Source of the DNA: an uncultured Veillonella sp. | Lineage (GTDB): Bacteria; Bacillota; Negativicutes; Veillonellales; Veillonellaceae | Length of the DNA: 17,587 nt | NCBI RefSeq assembly: GCF_934190855.1 | Contig: NZ_CAKPTN010000020.1 | Coordinates: forward strand, 1 to 17,587 | Reading direction: 5' to 3' | Shown here: piece after piece, positions 1 to 7,440 of the stretch | How the letters are laid out: every line of letters begins with the position of its first letter | Numbering within the stretch: position 1 is the first letter of the stretch | The notes under the pieces: generated by a model | The model's database searches: none | What the model was told of the DNA's origin: nothing | Seen by the model: the letters and a program-made list of their open reading frames with translations, nothing else | Position numbers and translations under genes: made by a program

Positions 1-671
1 GTACAAGGGTTTACAGATACGGATACGATCTTACGAGGATCGATGCCTTTTTTCTCTGCAAAGTATGTTTTGATCATAGCCGCTTCCATAGCGATACAAG
101 AACGTGTGGAAGACAAGTTAGGAAGCAATTCTGGGAAGTAGATTTCCGCAAAGCGTACCCACGCTGGGCAGCAGCTTGTGAACTGAGGAATTTGGCCGCC
201 TTTGTTAAGACGATCTACAAGCTCAGATGCTTCTTCCATGATTGTTAAGTCCGCACCGAAGTTAGTGTCTACTACATAGTCTGCACCAAGTGCACGCAAT
301 GCGCCAACCATTTTACCTTCAAGGAAAGTACCTGGTTCATAACCGAAGCCTTCACCGATAGCTACGCGAACAGCTGGAGCTGTTTGGATAACAACGATTT
401 TTTCAGGATCTGCAAGCGCTGCTTTCACCTTATCAAGCTCGGATTTAGCATGCATGGAGTCGAATGGGCATGCTGCCGCACATTGACCGCAATGAATACA
501 TACAGGCACATCGCCGTTTGCATCAAGGTCGTAGTAATCAAGTACGCTCATTACATCCGCACAAGCGCGACGGCATAACGTACAGTTTTTACACTTGGAA
601 ATGTCGTGATAAATGGATGGATTGTCGAGTGCAATCGGCACGCGTTTATCGATAAATTCGTATTGAGACAT
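1..671 (-). CDS. [FeFe] hydrogenase, N-terminal part (truncated by window edge)
   Basis: I translated this directly from the minus strand: ATG at 671-669, open to the window edge (223 codons). The protein starts MSQYEFIDKR. Two ferredoxin-type [4Fe-4S] motifs lie at C27/C30/C33/C37 and C58/C61/C64/C68 (CKNCTLCRRAC, CIHCGQCAAACP). TSCCPAW at residues 165-171 is the first H-cluster signature (L1) of [FeFe] hydrogenases and keeps both cysteines. The second signature begins at about 221 as NPCT where MPCT is usual. The third lies outside the window. The family reversibly reduces protons with ferredoxin-type electrons. The short N-terminus with only two extra clusters resembles compact cytoplasmic types. 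An AGGAGG ribosome site lies 5-6 nt before the ATG. The upstream region holds a CRP/FNR-like palindrome. Identity is firm; subgroup and electron partner are not determined. Confidence 0.93.
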   Translation of the reverse strand, partial: MSQYEFIDKRVPIALDNPSIYHDISKCKNCTLCRRACADVMSVLDYYDLDANGDVPVCIHCGQCAAACPFDSMHAKSELDKVKAALADPEKIVVIQTAPAVRVAIGEGFGYEPGTFLEGKMVGALRALGADYVVDTNFGADLTIMEEASELVDRLNKGGQIPQFTSCCPAWVRFAEIYFPELLPNLSSTRSCIAMEAAMIKTYFAEKKGIDPRKIVSVSVNPC

Positions 672-811
672 GAGGACCTCCTCTACCTAACTATAACTAT
701 CAAACCTTTTGGGACGAAATATGCTAAACTACGGAGCACTACGCCCTAACCATACTTCTTCATCGTATCTATAGTATACGCTATAGTGAAAGTTTATACT
801 ATGTAGAATTG

Positions 812-857
812 TTACACTTTTACCCAAAATCTATAAAAAAGTGTAATATAAATCACA
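812..857 (-). promoter_or_regulatory. Putative operator region of the hydrogenase gene
   Basis: Two symmetric elements overlap here. The first is a perfect 10-bp inverted repeat, TTACACTTTT (812-821) and AAAAGTGTAA (837-846), with a 15-bp spacer. The second, at 842-857, reads TGTAA-N6-TCACA, one mismatch from the TGTGA-N6-TCACA half-site pattern of CRP/FNR-family regulators, flanked by AAG and TTT. A TAGTAT/TATAAA -10-like box lies on the minus strand at about 793-801 with no good -35, so the 842-857 site would sit near -61, a common activator position. The regulator is unknown; assignment rests on pattern only. The rest of the 391-bp gap (672-1062) holds only the terminator at 917-950 and the short repeats at 1006-1041. 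Confidence 0.4.
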
Positions 858-916
858 TTTTACCACGAATAGATAAATAATTCACCTTTTTCAAGGGAAT
901 TGAAAGAGCAATACAC

Positions 917-950
917 AAAAAACGCACGTCCTCCATAGGAGAACGTGCGT
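917..950 (-). terminator. Rho-independent terminator of the 1063-1437 gene
   Basis: An 8-bp perfect stem (922-929 with 943-950, ACGCACGT/ACGTGCGT) is continued by a further CTCC/GGAG pairing around an ATA loop, with one mismatch. On the minus strand it is followed directly by a run of T (plus-strand A-run 917-922). It lies about 110 nt after the stop of the secreted protein gene. Confidence 0.85.
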
Positions 951-1005
951 GTGTGAAGCTTTCACCAAAATAATCTGTTTAAACGAGACAATACTGATTA
1001 ACAAT

Positions 1006-1041
1006 GTACTACGGCTAAGCAGCGTACTACGACTAAGCAGT
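1006..1041. repeat. Two tandem 18-bp repeats
   Basis: Two adjacent 18-bp copies (1006-1023 and 1024-1041) differ at two positions: GTACTACGGCTAAGCAGC and GTACTACGACTAAGCAGT. They lie just after the stop codon of the 1063-1437 gene (minus strand). An 8-bp inverted repeat, TAAACGAG (970-977) and CTCGTTTA (1045-1052), brackets them. Function unknown. Confidence 0.7.
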
Positions 1042-1062
1042 GTGCTCGTTTATAGGATTAGA

Positions 1063-1437
1063 TTATTTACCACCCCAGATAAGTTGGAATACTGCTTGCG
1101 CAGGAGTACCTGGCTCAACCTTACGGCTATTTTTGTTAGGTTGTTCCTCTTTCACTACATAACCTTGTGGATCGTAAAGAGTAACCTTAAGGTCTTTTAC
1201 TTCCTGTTTTTTACGGTTGAACTCTTCAGTCACGATGTAGTGGTAACCTTCGTAGTCCATAGCTTTAATGTTCATTACAGCTTTTTTATCATCTTTTTTA
1301 ACGGAATCATTGTCGATAGACCACGTAATACCGTTGCTGTCAGTACCTACAGTGTACCAGTTAGCAGCATCAACACTACCGATGCCACCAATCAATAAAG
1401 CGCCTGCTGCCAAAACAGCTGCCAATGTTTTTTTCAT
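1063..1437 (-). CDS. Small secreted protein, paralogue 1 of 3 (surface-adhesin E-like)
   Basis: 124 aa. A signal peptide of about 25 residues (MKKTLAAVLAAGALL..., cleavage near VDA|AN) precedes a mature domain opening NWYTVGTDSNG...WSIDNDSV and ending in LIWGGK. The WY...D...IDN-SV opening, the alternating strand-like segments and the C-terminal Trp are shared with the two following genes, so these are tandem duplicates. The fold pattern recalls the surface-adhesin protein E family (about 110-residue exported domains), but this is a resemblance only. The protein is probably periplasmic or cell-surface. A GAGAGG ribosome site lies 6-7 nt before the ATG. A TATACT box (plus 1476-1481) lies about 40 nt upstream with a poor -35. 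Its terminator is at 917-950, so it is probably monocistronic. Confidence 0.85.
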   Translation of the reverse strand: MKKTLAAVLAAGALLIGGIGSVDAANWYTVGTDSNGITWSIDNDSVKKDDKKAVMNIKAMDYEGYHYIVTEEFNRKKQEVKDLKVTLYDPQGYVVKEEQPNKNSRKVEPGTPAQAVFQLIWGGK

Positions 1438-1566
1438 ATTTTACCTCTCGAATTAAATACAAGAATATGAAATCTAGTATATTCGATAAAACTAAATATT
1501 TTATGAAAGACAAACGTACTCAATTTTTAGGTCTTCATAATCCGAATATTTCCTTACCCCAAGTAC

Positions 1567-1601
1567 TATTCCCTTATTTTATACCATAAAATAAGGGAAT
1601 A
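1567..1601. other. Perfect 16-bp hairpin in the intergenic region
   Basis: TATTCCCTTATTTTAT (1567-1582) and its exact reverse complement (1586-1601) are separated by three bases. On the plus strand an AT-rich, T-rich stretch follows; on the minus strand there is no T-run. It lies between the upstream terminator repeats (1631-1789) and the promoter of the 1063-1437 gene. It could be an extra bidirectional terminator or an operator; the sequence does not decide. Confidence 0.6.
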
Positions 1602-1630
1602 ATTATTTTTGATACATTTCCTCATCAGAA

Positions 1631-1710
1631 AATGAGAAAACGGGTGAATATATCTCGTAGGACGACTTAGCTCGCTTTTCCCGAACGCAGATATCGTAAA
1701 TATCCTCATT
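1631..1710 (-). repeat. Degenerate copy of the conserved-loop palindrome
   Basis: Positions 1648-1678 are identical over 31 bp to 1730-1760 in the intact neighbouring element, offset by 82 bp, and both are preceded by GAAAACGGG. Here the right arm has diverged: only AATGAG/CTCATT (1631-1636 with 1705-1710) and a short ATATCT/AGATAT pairing remain. This looks like a decayed tandem duplicate of the element at 1720-1789. Confidence 0.7.
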
Positions 1711-1719
1711 AGGATTGGA

Positions 1720-1789
1720 AGAAAACGGGATATATCTCGTAGGACGACTTAGCTCGCTTTGGAGGACGTAGAGATATATCCCGTTTTCT
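1720..1789 (-). terminator. Conserved-loop palindrome/terminator after the 1807-2172 gene
   Basis: A perfect 19-bp stem (1720-1738 with 1771-1789) encloses a 32-nt loop. Read on the minus strand, the loop contains CTCCAAAGCGAGCTAAGTCG (1764-1745). The element begins 17 nt after the stop codon of the secreted-protein gene, and a GTTTTCTTCC tail follows on the minus strand, so termination is the simplest role. The same loop sequence recurs in elements with unrelated stems at 2402-2464 and 8362-8437. Confidence 0.75.
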
Positions 1790-1806
1790 AAAACTAAAGA
1801 GGAAAT

Positions 1807-2172
1807 TTACCAAATCAAGTGATATACGTGATCTAGATTACTTCCTTCTTGTATTTGTATGTCTGTATTGTCGTATGTTTGGCCACCAATCATATAGCCT
1901 GCTGGATTGTATACTTTCATCTCCAGCAATTTCGCTGTCTTTGCAGCACGGTTGAATTGCAACGTATAGATAGAGTGATCACCGCTAGGGTCAACAATCT
2001 TCAAATTCAACTTAGCCTGTGCATCGTCTTTCTCTACCGTATCATTATCGATATAACCAGTACGACCATCCGCATCAGTATTAAGAGGATACCAACTTTC
2101 AGCATAAGACACGCCCACACCAGCACTAAATAACAAACCTGCCACCGCTAAACATGCAAACCATTTTTTCAT
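1807..2172 (-). CDS. Small secreted protein, paralogue 2 of 3 (surface-adhesin E-like)
   Basis: 121 aa from the ATG at 2172. A longer reading from 2205 adds 11 residues but lacks a ribosome site, whereas AGGAGA lies 6 nt before 2172 and the protein then begins with a standard signal peptide (MKKWFACLAVAGLLFSAGVG, cleavage near SYA|ES). The mature part shows SWYPLNTDADG...YIDNDTVEKDD and ends HLIW. It matches its neighbours in the Trp-Tyr opening, the ID(N) motif, a central strand containing FNR, a YNPAGY segment and the terminal Trp. Predicted exported; function unknown. A clear promoter lies upstream (2242-2270) and a long palindrome terminator downstream, so it is probably transcribed alone. 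Confidence 0.85.
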   Translation of the reverse strand: MKKWFACLAVAGLLFSAGVGVSYAESWYPLNTDADGRTGYIDNDTVEKDDAQAKLNLKIVDPSGDHSIYTLQFNRAAKTAKLLEMKVYNPAGYMIGGQTYDNTDIQIQEGSNLDHVYHLIW

Positions 2173-2241
2173 AACCGTTCTCTCCTGATTAGAAAATCTA
2201 AACAACTATGCATTCCGCATAATACAATTCACTATGACTTC

Positions 2242-2270
2242 ATTATAACACCATAATTGCATAATGCTAA
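2242..2270 (-). promoter_or_regulatory. Promoter of the 1807-2172 secreted-protein gene
   Basis: On the minus strand: -35 TTAGCA (plus 2265-2270), 17-bp spacer, extended -10 TGTTATAAT (TATAAT at plus 2242-2247). The start codon is about 70 nt downstream. The rest of this 352-bp gap (2173-2524) holds the palindrome at 2402-2464 and a weak hairpin at 2307-2337 (CCCTAGG with CCTATGGG, one bulge) that may be a decayed relative. Confidence 0.7.
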
Positions 2271-2401
2271 TAAAAACTCTATAAAATGCATAAATTATAT
2301 AGACCTCCCTAGGAACGTCTAGCGAGGCGCCTATGGGCTTTAAATAATTCAACGTTTTTAACGGCTGTTATTCGCCCTGTAAGATTACTAAGAAAATAGA
2401 A

Positions 2402-2464
2402 AGCCCCGAACTGTTCTGAAAACGACTTAGTTCACTATGGAGGCTTTCAGGATAGTTCGGGGCT
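2402..2464 (-). terminator. Conserved-loop palindrome/terminator after the 2525-2896 gene
   Basis: A 20-bp stem joins 2402-2421 and 2445-2464 (AGCCCCGAAC.../...GTTCGGGGCT). Two positions pair only as G-U on the plus strand and are mismatched on the minus strand. The 23-nt loop read on the minus strand contains CTCCATAGTGAACTAAGTCG (2442-2423). A CTTTCTATTTTC tail follows on the minus strand. It starts 60 nt after the stop codon of the third secreted-protein gene. The stem is unrelated to those at 1720-1789 and 8362-8437, while the loop is nearly identical. Confidence 0.8.
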
Positions 2465-2524
2465 AAATACGTTCTGAATATCTAAATAGACAGAGCGAAT
2501 AGCAGCTTCTATTAAATTGTTGGA

Positions 2525-2896
2525 TTATTTACCCCATAGGGCCTGCATAACTTCCGCGCCCATGGTATCTTCTTCAATTTTCGTAGGTTTTTGTGCTTCT
2601 TTGCTGGACAACAACGCTACGCCAGATGCACTGTATACTGTTGTATCAAGTTCAGTCCATGTTTTTTCTTTGCGATCGATGCGTACTGTGTAGATGTACG
2701 TGAAGCCTTCTACATTGTTAATTTTAACAAGTACTGTAGCCGCATCATCTGTTTTATATACAGAAGAGTTGTCGATAAACCATGCTGCATCGTCAGCGTC
2801 AGCATCGATATAGTACCAGTCAGCGGCACTGGCTTGGCCAAAGCCACCTACAAAGAAAACCCCTGCTGCAAACATTGCAGCTAACCATTTTTTCAT
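2525..2896 (-). CDS. Small secreted protein, paralogue 3 of 3 (surface-adhesin E-like)
   Basis: 123 aa from ATG 2896. The upstream in-frame Met at 2944 would add 16 non-signal-like residues and has no ribosome site, whereas AAGGAG lies 7 nt before 2896. A signal peptide (MKKWLAAMFAAGVFFVGGFG, cleavage near ASA|AD) precedes a mature part beginning DWYYIDADADD...WFIDNSSVYK and ending ALWGK. The protein clearly belongs with the two genes that follow it in transcription order: same length, same motif positions and near-identical MKKW signal start. Predicted periplasmic or surface; function unknown. It lies 89 bp downstream of gyrA on the same strand. Part of that gap can form a weak hairpin (CCATC/GATGG) without a T-run, so read-through from gyrA is possible. 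Confidence 0.85.
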   Translation of the reverse strand: MKKWLAAMFAAGVFFVGGFGQASAADWYYIDADADDAAWFIDNSSVYKTDDAATVLVKINNVEGFTYIYTVRIDRKEKTWTELDTTVYSASGVALLSSKEAQKPTKIEEDTMGAEVMQALWGK

Positions 2897-2985
2897 TTCA
2901 AAACTCCTTAACGCTAGAGACGACCATCTAAGATGGCCGCCCATAGTGACTTACATATTTGTATCTTACTTAATGATATTATATA

Positions 2986-5460
2986 TTATTCTTCAGTTGC
3001 TTCTTCTTCGATTTCAGAACCTGGAATAACAGCAATGCTAGCTACTTTATCACCTTCGTCGAGGTTTTGTGTTTTCACACCAGAAATAGCTTTGCCTTTT
3101 TTAACAGCAATATCGTTCATGTTGAAGCGAATAATCTTACCTTGTTCAGAGATAAGCATAACTTCGTCATCATTATGAACAACCTCTACGGATACTACGT
3201 CGCCAGTTTTGTTCGTAATCTTGAAGTTCTTAGAGCCTTTACCACCGCGTTTTTGCAATGTGTAAGCTTCCGCATCATTGCGTTTACCGAAACCTTCTTC
3301 GGAGATAGTAAACACTTGTGCTTCGCTTTCATCAGCATTAAGAACACCAGCACCTACAACCACGTCGCCAGCATTAAGTTTAATGCCGCGTACACCGTGA
3401 GCCGCACGTTTCATGAGACGAACGTCGTTTTCGTTGAAGCGAATAGCGATACCCAATTTAGTACCGAGCAAGATGTCTTGGTTGCCAGTCGTTACGTTGA
3501 CGGAAATCAAGTGATCCCCTTCGTCGAGGTTGATGGCATTGAGACCAGAACGACGGATGTTGCGGTATTCTTCGATAGCTGTACGTTTTACAACGCCGAA
3601 CTCAGTTACCATGAATAAGTTTACATCTTCATGAATGCGTTCAAGGTCGATCATAGTCGTAACGGATTCGCCTACAGCTAGTGGCAATACGTTAACCATA
3701 GCGGTACCGCGAGAATTACGAGATCCTGCTTCTGGCACTTCGTATGCTTTGAGGCGATATGCTCGGCCAGCGGACGTGAAGAATAACAATGTATTATGCG
3801 TGCGAACATGCATAATTTGCGTTACATAATCGTCTTCCTTCGTCTTCATACCGATAACGCCAGCACCACCTTTATGTTGGTTGCGATATACGTTCGCGTT
3901 CATCCGTTTGATGTAACCTTGTTTAGTCAAGGTAATAACCATCTCTTCGTCAGCGATGAGGTCCTCTACATCAAGGTCGGACGTATCGATTGTGATTTCA
4001 GAACGACGAGGGTCGCCGTATTTTTTCTTCATGTCATCGAGTTCGTCTTTGATGATTTGACGTTGACGCGCTTCGCTAGCCAAGATAGCTTTCAAATCTT
4101 CGATCAATGCCAACAATTCCTTGTATTCCTCTTCGATTTTCTCGCGTTCCAAGCCTGTTAAACGGCGTAAACGCATGTCGAGGATGGCTACTGCTTGTTT
4201 TTCTGAAAGCCCGAATTTTTGCATCAATGCGTTACGTGCAATTTCGTCAGTTTGAGAACTGCGGATTGTAGCGATCACTTCATCGATGTGGTCGAGGGCG
4301 ATCAACAAGCCTTCCAAGATGTGAGCACGCGCTTCGGCTTTGTTAAGCTCGAATTGAGTACGGCGTACGATAACATTGAGGCGATGATCTAAGTAGTAAC
4401 CCAATACTTCTTTCAAATTCAATACGCGAGGATGACCGTCTACGAGGGCTAGCATAATCACGCCGAAAGATTCTTGAAGTTGAGTGTGTTTATATAATTT
4501 GTTAAGAACGATATCTGGTTGCACGTCAGCGCGCAATTCGATAACGATGCGCATACCTTGACGGTCAGATTCGTCGCGAAGTGCTGTGATACCATCGATG
4601 ACTTTGTCGCGGCTCAAGTTCGCAATTGTTTCGATAACGCGAGCCTTGTTAACTTGGTATGGAATCTCAGTCACTACGATTTTATGCTTGCCCTTCGCCA
4701 TTTCTTCAATGGTTGCACGAGCGCGCATTTTTACGCTGCCACGACCTGTGGAGTACGCTTTTTTAATGCCTTCCCGGCCCAAAATGAGCGCCCCAGTCGG
4801 GAAGTCTGGGCCTTTGATTTGCGTCATCAATTCGTCCACAGTTACATCTGGGTTATCGATGAGCATAGTAAGGCCATTACATACCTCGTTGAGGTTGTGC
4901 GGTGGAATATTTGTCGCCATCCCTACGGCGATACCGCTGGAACCATTGATGAGAAGATTTGGGATCTTCGCTGGCAATACAGTTGGTTCTTGCAAGCTTT
5001 CATCATAGTTCGGCATGAAATCAACAGTTTCCTTGTCGATATCAGCCAGCATTTCTTGAGTAATTTTTGCCATACGTACTTCGGTATAACGCATCGCAGC
5101 GGCACTATCGCCGTCGATGGAACCAAAGTTACCGTGGCCGTCTACCAAGAGGTAGCGCGTATTGAAATCTTGCGCCAAACGTACAGTCGCGTTGTAAACG
5201 GAGCTATCACCATGTGGATGGTACTTACCGAGTACATCACCGACGATACGAGCGGATTTCTTGTACGGTTTATTTGGCGTCATGCCTGTTTCGTGCATCG
5301 CGTACAAAATACGACGATGAACTGGTTTCAAGCCATCGCGCACATCTGGAAGAGCACGCATAACGATTACGGACATCGCATAATCGATATAGGCGTTCTT
5401 CATTTCTTTATCAATCTGAACGGGATGAATATTCCCGTGGGACCATTGTTGGTCTGCCAC
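2986..5460 (-). CDS. gyrA: DNA gyrase subunit A
   Basis: 824 aa, normal length for Firmicute GyrA. This is the DNA breakage-reunion subunit of the cytoplasmic GyrA2GyrB2 enzyme that introduces negative supercoils with ATP. The catalytic tyrosine is Y125 in AAMRYTE. The quinolone-determining segment reads [13 protein letters not shown], so E. coli S83 corresponds to S86 and D87 to N90. The GyrA box QKRGGKG lies at 736-742, which marks gyrase rather than topoisomerase IV, and a short acidic tail ends the protein. The start codon is GTG (5460-5458), with a GAGGTGA ribosome site just upstream. gyrB is not adjacent here; the upstream neighbour is a RhuM-family gene. An extended -10 promoter is visible at 5505-5512. 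Confidence 0.98.
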   Translation of the reverse strand: MADQQWSHGNIHPVQIDKEMKNAYIDYAMSVIVMRALPDVRDGLKPVHRRILYAMHETGMTPNKPYKKSARIVGDVLGKYHPHGDSSVYNATVRLAQDFNTRYLLVDGHGNFGSIDGDSAAAMRYTEVRMAKITQEMLADIDKETVDFMPNYDESLQEPTVLPAKIPNLLINGSSGIAVGMATNIPPHNLNEVCNGLTMLIDNPDVTVDELMTQIKGPDFPTGALILGREGIKKAYSTGRGSVKMRARATIEEMAKGKHKIVVTEIPYQVNKARVIETIANLSRDKVIDGITALRDESDRQGMRIVIELRADVQPDIVLNKLYKHTQLQESFGVIMLALVDGHPRVLNLKEVLGYYLDHRLNVIVRRTQFELNKAEARAHILEGLLIALDHIDEVIATIRSSQTDEIARNALMQKFGLSEKQAVAILDMRLRRLTGLEREKIEEEYKELLALIEDLKAILASEARQRQIIKDELDDMKKKYGDPRRSEITIDTSDLDVEDLIADEEMVITLTKQGYIKRMNANVYRNQHKGGAGVIGMKTKEDDYVTQIMHVRTHNTLLFFTSAGRAYRLKAYEVPEAGSRNSRGTAMVNVLPLAVGESVTTMIDLERIHEDVNLFMVTEFGVVKRTAIEEYRNIRRSGLNAINLDEGDHLISVNVTTGNQDILLGTKLGIAIRFNENDVRLMKRAAHGVRGIKLNAGDVVVGAGVLNADESEAQVFTISEEGFGKRNDAEAYTLQKRGGKGSKNFKITNKTGDVVSVEVVHNDDEVMLISEQGKIIRFNMNDIAVKKGKAISGVKTQNLDEGDKVASIAVIPGSEIEEEATEE

Positions 5461-5504
5461 AATCTCACCTCATTTTACTAACACTGATTATAATACATCA
5501 TAAT

Positions 5505-5512
5505 ATTATAGC
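5505..5512 (-). promoter_or_regulatory. Extended -10 promoter element of gyrA
   Basis: On the minus strand, TGCTATAAT (TATAAT at plus 5505-5510 preceded by TGC) forms an extended -10 about 45 nt before the GTG start. No good -35 is visible at 16-18 bp. A second TATAAT-like run lies closer to the gene, at about plus 5488-5493. Confidence 0.5.
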
Positions 5513-5547
5513 ATTTTTAAGGGATAAACGCTATAAACCCTTTATTA

Positions 5548-6543
5548 TTAACTATGTTCTTTCACAAATCTATCAAAATCAGAAATTACCTTCTGCTGTG
5601 TATTAAATACTTCATATTCACTAACAGCTTTCTTCTGTGCTTGTGTCATAGAAATAAATCCTTTATTTCTTAAGATTTGATACTCATTAAAATCTAAAAA
5701 CTTATCAACACTTTCAATAAAAGCTTTCATAGTAAATGTTTCACGACGTTCGATGATACGTTCTATATAATCAAAAAATGAGGATATCGTTCGCTCAAGT
5801 TGTTCAATTTCTTCAACGGATAAATAATTTTTGGCTACAATTACATCTTTTTTATAAATCCGCCCTTCCGGTCCAGATTCCCACGTAGTCAATCCCATAT
5901 GATCCTTTGTAGCATCTGCATGACTATGAATGATCTCTGCAGCAGTTTGACCAGTTATAGCATAATGAAACTTATTCTGTATTGTTCCAAAAAACTCTCT
6001 AGTTATAGGTGATTGTACATCATAATCGATTGCACACGCAGCAAATATATCTGTCACTTGTTGATATATACGACGTTCACTAGCGCGAATTGAGCGGACT
6101 CTTCGTAGCAATTCTTTAAAATAATCGTGTCCAAATGAACGTCCATTCTTTAGCATAACATCATCAAGAGCAAAACCTTTGATAATATATTCCCGTAAAA
6201 CTCCTGTCGCCCAAATTCGAAATTGAGTTGCCTTTTTGCTATTTACTCGATATCCTACCGCAATGATAGCATCAAGATTATAAAAATTAGTTTGATAAAT
6301 TTTACCATCTTCAGCAGTTGTTTCCATTTTGGAAATAACTGCTGATATAACTAGTTCTCCACTTTCAAATATATTCTTCAGATGCTTACTAATAGCAGGT
6401 ATATTAACATCAAATAGTTTTGCCATATCTTTTTGTGTCATCCAAAATGTTTCATCTTTGAATAGTACATTCGTGGAAACAGATTCATTCTCTGCTTGAT
6501 ATACAATAACATTTCCTGTAATCGCATTTTCTAAAGATGTCAT
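5548..6543 (-). CDS. RhuM-family protein (virulence RhuM domain)
   Basis: 331 aa. It resembles the RhuM family named after a Salmonella pathogenicity-island gene; its molecular activity is not established. Recognised features are the N-terminal FWMTQKDMAKLFDVNIPAIS segment (helix-turn-helix-like), NFYNLDAIIAVGYRVNSKKA, the FRIWATGVLREYIIKGFALDD motif and, towards the C-terminus, RETFTMKAFIESVDKFLDFN. Such genes are typically accessory and scattered, often in islands or near restriction/defence genes. AGGGG lies about 7 nt before the ATG. The coding sequence is visibly more AT-rich than gyrA, which suits horizontal acquisition. It ends 87 bp before gyrA. No terminator with a T-run is evident between them. 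Confidence 0.85.
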   Translation of the reverse strand: MTSLENAITGNVIVYQAENESVSTNVLFKDETFWMTQKDMAKLFDVNIPAISKHLKNIFESGELVISAVISKMETTAEDGKIYQTNFYNLDAIIAVGYRVNSKKATQFRIWATGVLREYIIKGFALDDVMLKNGRSFGHDYFKELLRRVRSIRASERRIYQQVTDIFAACAIDYDVQSPITREFFGTIQNKFHYAITGQTAAEIIHSHADATKDHMGLTTWESGPEGRIYKKDVIVAKNYLSVEEIEQLERTISSFFDYIERIIERRETFTMKAFIESVDKFLDFNEYQILRNKGFISMTQAQKKAVSEYEVFNTQQKVISDFDRFVKEHS

Positions 6544-6614
6544 ATAATTCCCCTCTATATTTAATATTTATATCCTATTGAACACTTATAACTATCTCTA
6601 TCTCTATCCCTTAT

Positions 6615-7421
6615 TTAGTACCCCGCATGCTTTATCATATGATCTAAAATTTTAACAAAGTCTCGTTCTACGGCGGAGGTATCTTTACCAGTGCTGCCAA
6701 TTCCGGTTAGCATAGTTTCTTTCCAGTCATTTCTTGCCATATACCTAAAACCTATCAAATACTCAGCTTTTGTTTTATCCGCTTCCTCTTTAGGTAAATA
6801 GTAAATACCAACGCTTCTGTCAGCACGAGGATGTAACAGTGCTGGATTATCTTGCGGTTTATACTCGCTATATATAAATTTCATAAAGGTTAGAATATCT
6901 TCACCCTTTACAGACTTATCTACAAAGATAATTTCATTGGATCTAAATAGAGGTATCTGATTAGTACCGGCTACACGTGTTGCTTCAGATTTCTTTAGCT
7001 TTAAAACTTCCTCATGTGTGGCCATTCGCAGGCCATGTTGCTTAGCACGTTCCACCAAAGCAGCATTCAAATGAATTAAATACTCTTGTGAATAGGCAAA
7101 ATTAGCATTCGTGTATCTTTCACCACCTGGAACCGGCAAGGTTGGACGTTGCACCACAGAATCGGCAGTAAAGGTAAAACCATTGCTTTCATCATAAAAG
7201 ACATACACATTCCGCTGGAACGGTTTTTCCTGTTCCACTACAGAGGACTGGAGAACAAGATTAGGATGAACAACAGCGAACTCCTTTTCCACGCTAGACT
7301 TGATATCCTCTGGCGTCGCAGGATCGCCATTCTCCGTGGTCCACACAAAAGAACAACCGCTCAATAAAAATGTACAAATACACACAACAACTAATGATAT
7401 ATACCTAATCAACTGCTTCAT
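6615..7421 (-). CDS. Lipoprotein of unknown function, paralogue B
   Basis: 268 aa from ATG 7421. The longer reading from 7481 would overlap the upstream gene and delay the signal sequence; GAGAGG lies 7-9 nt before 7421. A hydrophobic stretch ends in the lipobox LLSGC (C23), so signal peptidase II cleavage and lipid anchoring are expected. The mature part shares long blocks with the preceding gene: TPEDIK..VEKEFA..HPNLVLQ, FYDESNGFTFTA, LPVPGGERYTNA, EYKP, YYLP, and RNDWKETMLTGIG. The two are tandem duplicates separated by 19 bp, so probably co-transcribed. I do not recognise the family. No catalytic motif is evident. Probably inner- or outer-membrane anchored. Confidence 0.85.
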   Translation of the reverse strand: MKQLIRYISLVVVCICTFLLSGCSFVWTTENGDPATPEDIKSSVEKEFAVVHPNLVLQSSVVEQEKPFQRNVYVFYDESNGFTFTADSVVQRPTLPVPGGERYTNANFAYSQEYLIHLNAALVERAKQHGLRMATHEEVLKLKKSEATRVAGTNQIPLFRSNEIIFVDKSVKGEDILTFMKFIYSEYKPQDNPALLHPRADRSVGIYYLPKEEADKTKAEYLIGFRYMARNDWKETMLTGIGSTGKDTSAVERDFVKILDHMIKHAGY

Positions 7422-7440
7422 AGATACACCTCTCCCTGAC

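Noticed and set aside
949..1398. Plus-strand frame of 149 codons
   Set aside because: It is antisense to a signal-peptide-bearing gene with two paralogues and starts inside that gene's terminator region; no ribosome site.
2303..2345. Another copy of the conserved-loop element after the 2402-2464 palindrome
   Set aside because: Only GTCTAGCG and CCTATGG fragments plus a weak bulged hairpin resemble the family; too short to count as a member.
4519..5481. Long plus-strand open frame (320 codons) and several shorter ones inside gyrA
   Set aside because: They are antisense to a clear gyrA reading, have no ribosome site or recognisable motif, and are Cys/His/Phe-rich as expected for a mirrored frame.
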